Notes under the pieces: model-generated
The model's database searches: none
The model's input: only the letters and a program-made list of their open reading frames with translations
What the model was told of the DNA's origin: nothing
Shown: in pieces, positions 30,380 through 34,256 of the stretch
How positions within the stretch are numbered: position 1 is the first letter of the stretch
Layout of the letters: each line of letters opens with the position of its first letter
Program-made: the position numbers and the translations under genes
Assembly (NCBI RefSeq): GCF_002149965.1
Contig: NZ_MSQB01000002.1
Location: 260,771-295,026 of the forward strand
Reading direction: 5' to 3'
Source of the DNA: Novosphingobium panipatense
Lineage (GTDB): Bacteria; Pseudomonadota; Alphaproteobacteria; Sphingomonadales; Sphingomonadaceae
DNA: 34,256 nt

Positions 30380-31531
30380 ATGGAAACCGCCGATCTGCGC
30401 ATTGCCCTGTTTTCGGGCAACTACAACTATGTCCGTGACGGAGCCAACCAGGCCCTCAACCGCCTCGTCGGCTACCTCCTGCGCCAGGGCGCGCAAGTGC
30501 GGGTCTATGCTCCCGTCGTGAAGAATCCCGCGTTCGAGCCGACCGGAGACCTGATCGGCATCCATTCGCTGCCGATTCCGAACCGCCCCGAATACCGCGT
30601 CCCCATCGCCATCTCGGCCAAGGCGCGGCGCGACCTCAAGGCTTTCGCGCCCAACGTCGTCCATGTCTCCTCGCCCGATCCCGTGGGCCATCAGGCCGTG
30701 ACCTGGGCGCGCGCGCGGAACCTGCCCGTGCTTGCCTCCGTTCACACCCGGTTCGAGACCTATCTGCGCTATTACAACATGGCCTGGGGCGAACCCGTGA
30801 TCGAGGCGATCCTGCGCCGCTTCTATCGCCGCTGCGACGCCCTGGTGGCGCCTTCGGAATCGATGGCCCAGCTCCTGCGCCAGCAGCGCATGAACTACGA
30901 CGTCTCGATCTGGTCGCGCGGCGTCGATCGCGAGATCTTCCACCCCGACCGCCGCGACCTGGCATGGCGCCGTGCGCAAGGCATAGCCGACCATGAAATC
31001 GTCGTCGGCTTCCTCGGCCGTCTGGTCATGGAAAAGGGGCTGGACGTCTTTTCCGACACACTGGACGACCTCACGCGCCGAGGCATCGCCCACCGCGTAC
31101 TCGTCGTCGGGGAGGGACCGGCGCGCGAATGGTTCCAGGACCGCCTGCCGCAGGCCGCCTTCGTGGGCTTCCAGCAGGGCGAAGACCTTGCCCGCGCGGT
31201 CGCCAGCATGGACATGCTGTTCAACCCTTCGGTCACCGAGACTTTCGGCAACGTCACGCTGGAGGCGATGGCCTGCCGCCTGCCGGTCGTCGCCGCCGCC
31301 GCCACCGGCAGCCAGAGCCTGGTCGACGATCACGTCTCCGGCCGCCTGATCCCGCCCGGCGCCATCCACCAGTTCGCCGAGGCCCTCAAGGCCTATATCG
31401 AAAACCCGCAGCTGCGCGCCAGCCACGGCCTTGCCGGAGAAAACCGCGCGCTCGATTTCAGCTGGGACCGGATCAACCAGGCGGTTGCCGAAACCTACGT
31501 GCGCCTGGTCCGCCAACGTTCGCGTGGCTGA
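30380..31531 (+). CDS. GT4 family glycosyltransferase
   Basis: A 383-aa GT-B-fold glycosyltransferase with both Rossmann halves. The first half begins RIALFSGNYNYVRDGANQAL (acceptor side) and contains HVSSPDPVGH. The second has GFLGRLVMEKGLDVF and the donor-binding E-x7-E motif TETFGNVTLEAM. The overall pattern matches the alpha-mannosyltransferase/sulfoquinovosyltransferase-like branch that acts on glycolipids. Acceptor and sugar cannot be fixed from sequence. ATG 30380 is the start. It stands alone, with an inverted pair of REP units just after it. Confidence 0.9.
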   Translation: METADLRIALFSGNYNYVRDGANQALNRLVGYLLRQGAQVRVYAPVVKNPAFEPTGDLIGIHSLPIPNRPEYRVPIAISAKARRDLKAFAPNVVHVSSPDPVGHQAVTWARARNLPVLASVHTRFETYLRYYNMAWGEPVIEAILRRFYRRCDALVAPSESMAQLLRQQRMNYDVSIWSRGVDREIFHPDRRDLAWRRAQGIADHEIVVGFLGRLVMEKGLDVFSDTLDDLTRRGIAHRVLVVGEGPAREWFQDRLPQAAFVGFQQGEDLARAVASMDMLFNPSVTETFGNVTLEAMACRLPVVAAAATGSQSLVDDHVSGRLIPPGAIHQFAEALKAYIENPQLRASHGLAGENRALDFSWDRINQAVAETYVRLVRQRSRG

Positions 31532-31555
31532 CGGGCTTACGCTCGAACCTTACTC

Positions 31556-31649
31556 TACGTCATCCTGAACTTGTTTCAGGATCCATCGTGCCGATCGAAC
31601 CGCCGTCGATGGTCAGAAATGGATCCTGAACCAAGTTCAGGATGACGTA
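31556..31649. repeat. Inverted pair of REP hairpins, AT-richer subfamily
   Basis: 31-nt arms at 31556-31586 and 31619-31649 are reverse complements with one mismatch. Each contains the core stem ATCCTGAA/TTCAGGAT with loop CTTGT or, read in the inverted sense, CTTGG. The layout equals that of the GC-subfamily pair at 9541-9663. It separates the convergent glycosyltransferase and membrane-protein genes. Confidence 0.9.
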
Positions 31650-31693
31650 TGAGTATGAGACAAGCGTTGCAACATTGGGGAAGTGATAAGCCC

Positions 31694-32131
31694 CTAGCGC
31701 AGCACCCCGGCACTACGCAGCCGCATCGCATACCAGAGCAGAAACAGCGCCACGGCCCAGATCACCAAAGTAATGCCGATGCTGGCCGGGCTGGTCAGCA
31801 TTGCCGGCACGTCGGAGACGAAGGGGTAGATCTGGTTCACCGCCAGCCCCAGCAGCGAAATCGTGAAGGCCGCCACCGCCCAGCGTGAGCGCAGAAGGAG
31901 CAGCAGCGATCCCGCCAGTCCGCCCCAGACCCCCAGCGCCCAAGTGACGATGGTCCAGCTCGGCGCGGCGTCCAGCCAGTCGATCATCTCGGGCGAGAGC
32001 GGCGCCAGCCACTCGGGATTGCGGGTGACGGTCATCGAGAAGTCGGTGCATCCGAAGGCGTTCCACACCAGCGCCAGCACACCGACGATCCAGATATGCC
32101 GCGGCGTTCGGGCTCCCAAGGTTCCTGCCAT
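31694..32131 (-). CDS. Small four-helix membrane protein of unknown function
   Basis: A 145-aa protein with four hydrophobic segments (near 12-30, 58-76, 82-101 and 113-135) and a conserved-looking polar loop FGCTDFSMTVTRNPEWLAPLSPEM after the first. I believe similar proteins are widespread in sphingomonads, sometimes annotated as sugar transporters without evidence, but I recognise no family. ATG 32131 is preferred because GGGAGG lies 7 nt upstream; ATG 32152 would add seven residues. It diverges from rarA with 90 bp between starts. Confidence 0.72.
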   Translation of the reverse strand: MAGTLGARTPRHIWIVGVLALVWNAFGCTDFSMTVTRNPEWLAPLSPEMIDWLDAAPSWTIVTWALGVWGGLAGSLLLLLRSRWAVAAFTISLLGLAVNQIYPFVSDVPAMLTSPASIGITLVIWAVALFLLWYAMRLRSAGVLR

Positions 32132-32221
32132 CGCTAGCCTCCCTGTCTCCATTATGGCCCCGCAGAATACCCCTGCGCCGGAAGCGATGCAATTCCCCGG
32201 AACAATAGCTAGATAGTCCCC

Positions 32222-33544
32222 ATGGCCGATCTCTTTGCCGATGACCTTCCGCCCTCCTCCGCCCCCGGCGAACCGCGCGATGATGCCCCGCTGGCGGACC
32301 GCCTGCGCCCGCGCACGCTGGACGAGGTGGTAGGGCAGGAACACCTGACCGGCCCGGAAGGCCCGATCGGGCGCATGGTGGCGGCGGGCCGGCTGTCCTC
32401 GATGATCCTCTGGGGGCCGCCCGGCACCGGCAAGACCAGCACCGCGCGCCTGCTGGCAGACGCGGTGGGCATGCGCTTCACGGCCGTCTCCGCCGTGTTC
32501 TCGGGCGTGGCCGATCTCAAGAAGGCCTTCGCCGAAGCCGATCTCGCCGCCCGCGCCGGGCAGCGCACGCTGCTCTTCGTGGACGAGATCCACCGCTTCA
32601 ACCGCGCCCAGCAGGACGGCTTCCTGCCTTTCGTCGAGCGCGGCACGGTCACCCTCGTCGGTGCGACCACGGAAAATCCCAGCTTCGCACTCAACGCTGC
32701 CCTGCTCAGCCGTGCGCAAGTGCTGATCCTGCACCGCCTCGGCCCGGACGCCCTGAACGGCTTGCTGGACAAGGCCGAAGCGCTGGAAGGCCCGCTGCCG
32801 CTGGACGACGATGCGCGCGCGGCGCTGGTCGCCTCGGCGGACGGCGACGGACGCTTCCTGCTCAACCAGGCCGAGACGCTCTATGCCGCGCGGATCGCGG
32901 AGCCGCTCGACCCGGCCGGTCTCGGCCAGTTCCTGCAACGCCGCGTCGCGGTCTACGACAAGGACCGCGACGGCCACTACAACCTGATCTCGGCGCTTCA
33001 CAAGGCGGTGCGCGGCTCGGATCCGCAGGCCGCGCTCTATTATCTCTCGCGCATGCTGACAGCGGGAGAGGAACCCCTGTTCCTCCTGCGCCGCCTGGTA
33101 CGCATGGCGAGCGAGGACATCGGCTTGGCCGATCCGCAGGCGCTTGCCCAGTGCCTCGCCGCCAAGCAGGCCTACGAGTTCCTCGGCTCGCCCGAAGGCG
33201 AACTGGCGATAGCGCAGGCCTGCCTTTACGTCGCCACCGCGCCGAAATCGAATGCGGCCTATGTGGCGTACAAGGCCGCCACCCGCTCCGCGCGGGAGAC
33301 GGGGTCGCTCATGCCGCCAGCCAATATCCTCAACGCTCCGACCAAGCTGATGAAGGATATCGGCTACGGCAAGGACTACGCCTACGACCATGACGCGCCG
33401 GACGGCTTCTCGGGCGACGACTACTGGCCCGAGGAAATGTCGCCGCAGACCTTCTACGACCCCGTGGAACGCGGCTTCGAGCGGGAGATCCGCAAGCGCA
33501 TCGAATGGTGGGACCGCAAGCGGGCCGAGCGGCGCGAGGAATAG
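32222..33544 (+). CDS. rarA: Replication-associated recombination protein RarA (MgsA)
   Basis: A 440-aa clamp-loader-like AAA+ ATPase that acts at stalled forks. Walker A is WGPPGTGKTS, Walker B is LLFVDEIHRFN, sensor 1 is GATTENPSF and the arginine-finger region follows at LLSRAQV. The C-terminal tetramerisation part contains the family's DGHYNLISALHKAVRGSDPQAALYYLSRML and SEDIGLADP. Length matches E. coli RarA (447 aa). The start is ATG 32222 (MADLFADD). The partial gene that follows begins 10 nt after its stop. Confidence 0.96.
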   Translation: MADLFADDLPPSSAPGEPRDDAPLADRLRPRTLDEVVGQEHLTGPEGPIGRMVAAGRLSSMILWGPPGTGKTSTARLLADAVGMRFTAVSAVFSGVADLKKAFAEADLAARAGQRTLLFVDEIHRFNRAQQDGFLPFVERGTVTLVGATTENPSFALNAALLSRAQVLILHRLGPDALNGLLDKAEALEGPLPLDDDARAALVASADGDGRFLLNQAETLYAARIAEPLDPAGLGQFLQRRVAVYDKDRDGHYNLISALHKAVRGSDPQAALYYLSRMLTAGEEPLFLLRRLVRMASEDIGLADPQALAQCLAAKQAYEFLGSPEGELAIAQACLYVATAPKSNAAYVAYKAATRSARETGSLMPPANILNAPTKLMKDIGYGKDYAYDHDAPDGFSGDDYWPEEMSPQTFYDPVERGFEREIRKRIEWWDRKRAERREE

Positions 33545-33554
33545 CGCGAAAGCG

Positions 33555-34256
33555 ATGCCCCGGTTCCGGCATTTCATGGCGATCGACTGGTCCGGCGCGC
33601 TCGGCCCGCGCCAGAAGGGCATTGCCGTCGCCCTTTGCGACCTCGACGGCGCGCCGCGCCTGCTGCACCCGACCGGCCACGCTCATTGGTCGCGCGAGGA
33701 GGTGCTGCGGCTGCTGCTGGACGGGCTGCCCGAAGATACCCTGGTCGGCCTCGACCTCGGCATATCGCTGCCTTTCGCAGATGCCGGGGCCTTCTTCCCG
33801 GACTGGCCGGACAGTCCCCCGGATGCCCGCGCGCTCTGGGCACTGGTCGACACAGTCTGCGTACAGGACGAGCACTTGGCCGCCGCCAGCTTCGTCGATC
33901 ACCCGGAACTCAGCGCCTACTTCCGCCGCCACGGCGGCCGGGAAGGCGCGCGCTTTCATCTGCCTGCCGCGCTCCACCGGCGCGGGCGCATGCGCGTGAC
34001 CGAGGAAGCCCAGGCCCGCGCGGGGTGCAAGCCCTACTCCAACTTCAACCTCGTGGGCGCGGCGCAAGTCGGAAAGTCCAGCCTCACCGGCATGCGGCTG
34101 CTGCACCGGCTCGGCGGCGCGCTTCCGGTCTGGCCGATCGATCCCCTGCCGGAAAGCGGATCGGTAGTAACCGAGATCTACACCACCCTCGCCGCCGTCG
34201 CCGCCGGACGCACGGCAGGCCGCGAGGGTGGTGTAGATCTCGGTTACTACCGATCA
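33555..34256 (+). CDS. DUF429-like protein, 3' end cut or damaged
   Basis: The frame from ATG 33555 is open for 234 codons to the end of the window. The start FRHFMAIDWSGA, the LVGLDLGISLPFAD segment and the YSNFNLVGAAQVGKSSLTGM region suggest the RNase-H-like DUF429 group, of unknown function; this is a weak assignment. EIYTTLAAVAAGRTAGR would be expected to continue into a conserved C-terminal part. Instead the last 34 bases mirror those at 34159-34192, so the final dozen residues are probably not real. Co-transcription with rarA is likely. Confidence 0.6.
   Translation, partial: MPRFRHFMAIDWSGALGPRQKGIAVALCDLDGAPRLLHPTGHAHWSREEVLRLLLDGLPEDTLVGLDLGISLPFADAGAFFPDWPDSPPDARALWALVDTVCVQDEHLAAASFVDHPELSAYFRRHGGREGARFHLPAALHRRGRMRVTEEAQARAGCKPYSNFNLVGAAQVGKSSLTGMRLLHRLGGALPVWPIDPLPESGSVVTEIYTTLAAVAAGRTAGREGGVDLGYYRS
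34159..34255. repeat. 34-nt perfect fold-back at the window end
   Basis: 34159-34192 and 34222-34255 are exact reverse complements separated by 29 nt, and the right arm ends one base before the window ends. The left arm is good coding sequence. The right arm has no independent reason to exist. This is the usual look of a contig end formed by a snap-back read or assembly error rather than a biological inverted repeat. Confidence 0.75.

Noticed and set aside
31694..33622. A 642-codon minus-strand open frame spanning rarA
   Set aside because: Only its last 145 codons form a sensible membrane protein with a ribosome-binding site; the rest is the reverse-strand reading of rarA, which has all AAA+ motifs.

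Overview
The window looks like ordinary chromosome of an alphaproteobacterium of the order Sphingomonadales, most likely Novosphingobium or a close relative. This is inferred from the high G+C content, the F1-ATPase zeta-type inhibitor (DUF1476) beside bolA and grxD, a CrtZ carotenoid hydroxylase, and the phage-shock locus. I see no prophage, insertion sequence with a transposase, CRISPR array, plasmid or conjugation gene. The window may be a whole contig: a RadC-like gene is cut at base 1, and the last about 100 bases fold back on themselves in a way that suggests an assembly or library artefact.

Layout. 1-1802 (minus): a set of four genes, namely a LuxR-type HTH protein with a C-terminal membrane anchor, a small helical protein, a membrane protein and a RadC/JAB-domain protein. 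1923-5689: a phage-shock system. pspF (minus) diverges from an operon (64-aa membrane protein, pspA, pspC, and three tandem PspB-like genes) that starts at a near-perfect sigma-54 promoter (3109-3123). 5888-10853: GIN-domain secreted protein, glutamine-dependent NAD+ synthase, sufE, a YbaN-like protein, crtZ and a small secreted helical protein. 10951-14211: leuC, a 54-aa membrane protein, leuD, ATPase inhibitor zeta, bolA and the monothiol glutaredoxin grxD. 14557-18239: NUDIX hydrolase, MFS transporter, PilZ protein and a bile-acid-symporter-like protein. 18336-24651: tRNA-Arg(TCT), a queuosine-precursor transporter, recF, and the tesA / ybbA-ybbP group. 24656-34256: DUF805 protein, typA, an outer-membrane beta-barrel protein, two Arg/Tyr/Asp-rich secreted paralogues, a GT4 glycosyltransferase, a small membrane protein, rarA and a partial DUF429-like gene.

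How the genes work together. The psp genes form an envelope-stress module with its own enhancer-binding activator. leuC and leuD encode the two subunits of isopropylmalate isomerase. sufE, bolA and grxD all serve Fe-S cluster assembly or trafficking, and LeuC is an Fe-S enzyme. ybbA-ybbP form an ABC-type exporter or lipid-handling complex next to tesA.

The most unusual layer is intergenic. Two subfamilies of a 21-nt REP-like hairpin differ only by compensatory base pairs in the stem and by the last loop base. A second family of composite inverted repeats (terminal GTTTGAAAA, core GCGGCACCGG) occurs four times. Of seven convergent gene junctions, the five with room for it carry a long inverted repeat; the other two are 10 bp or shorter.
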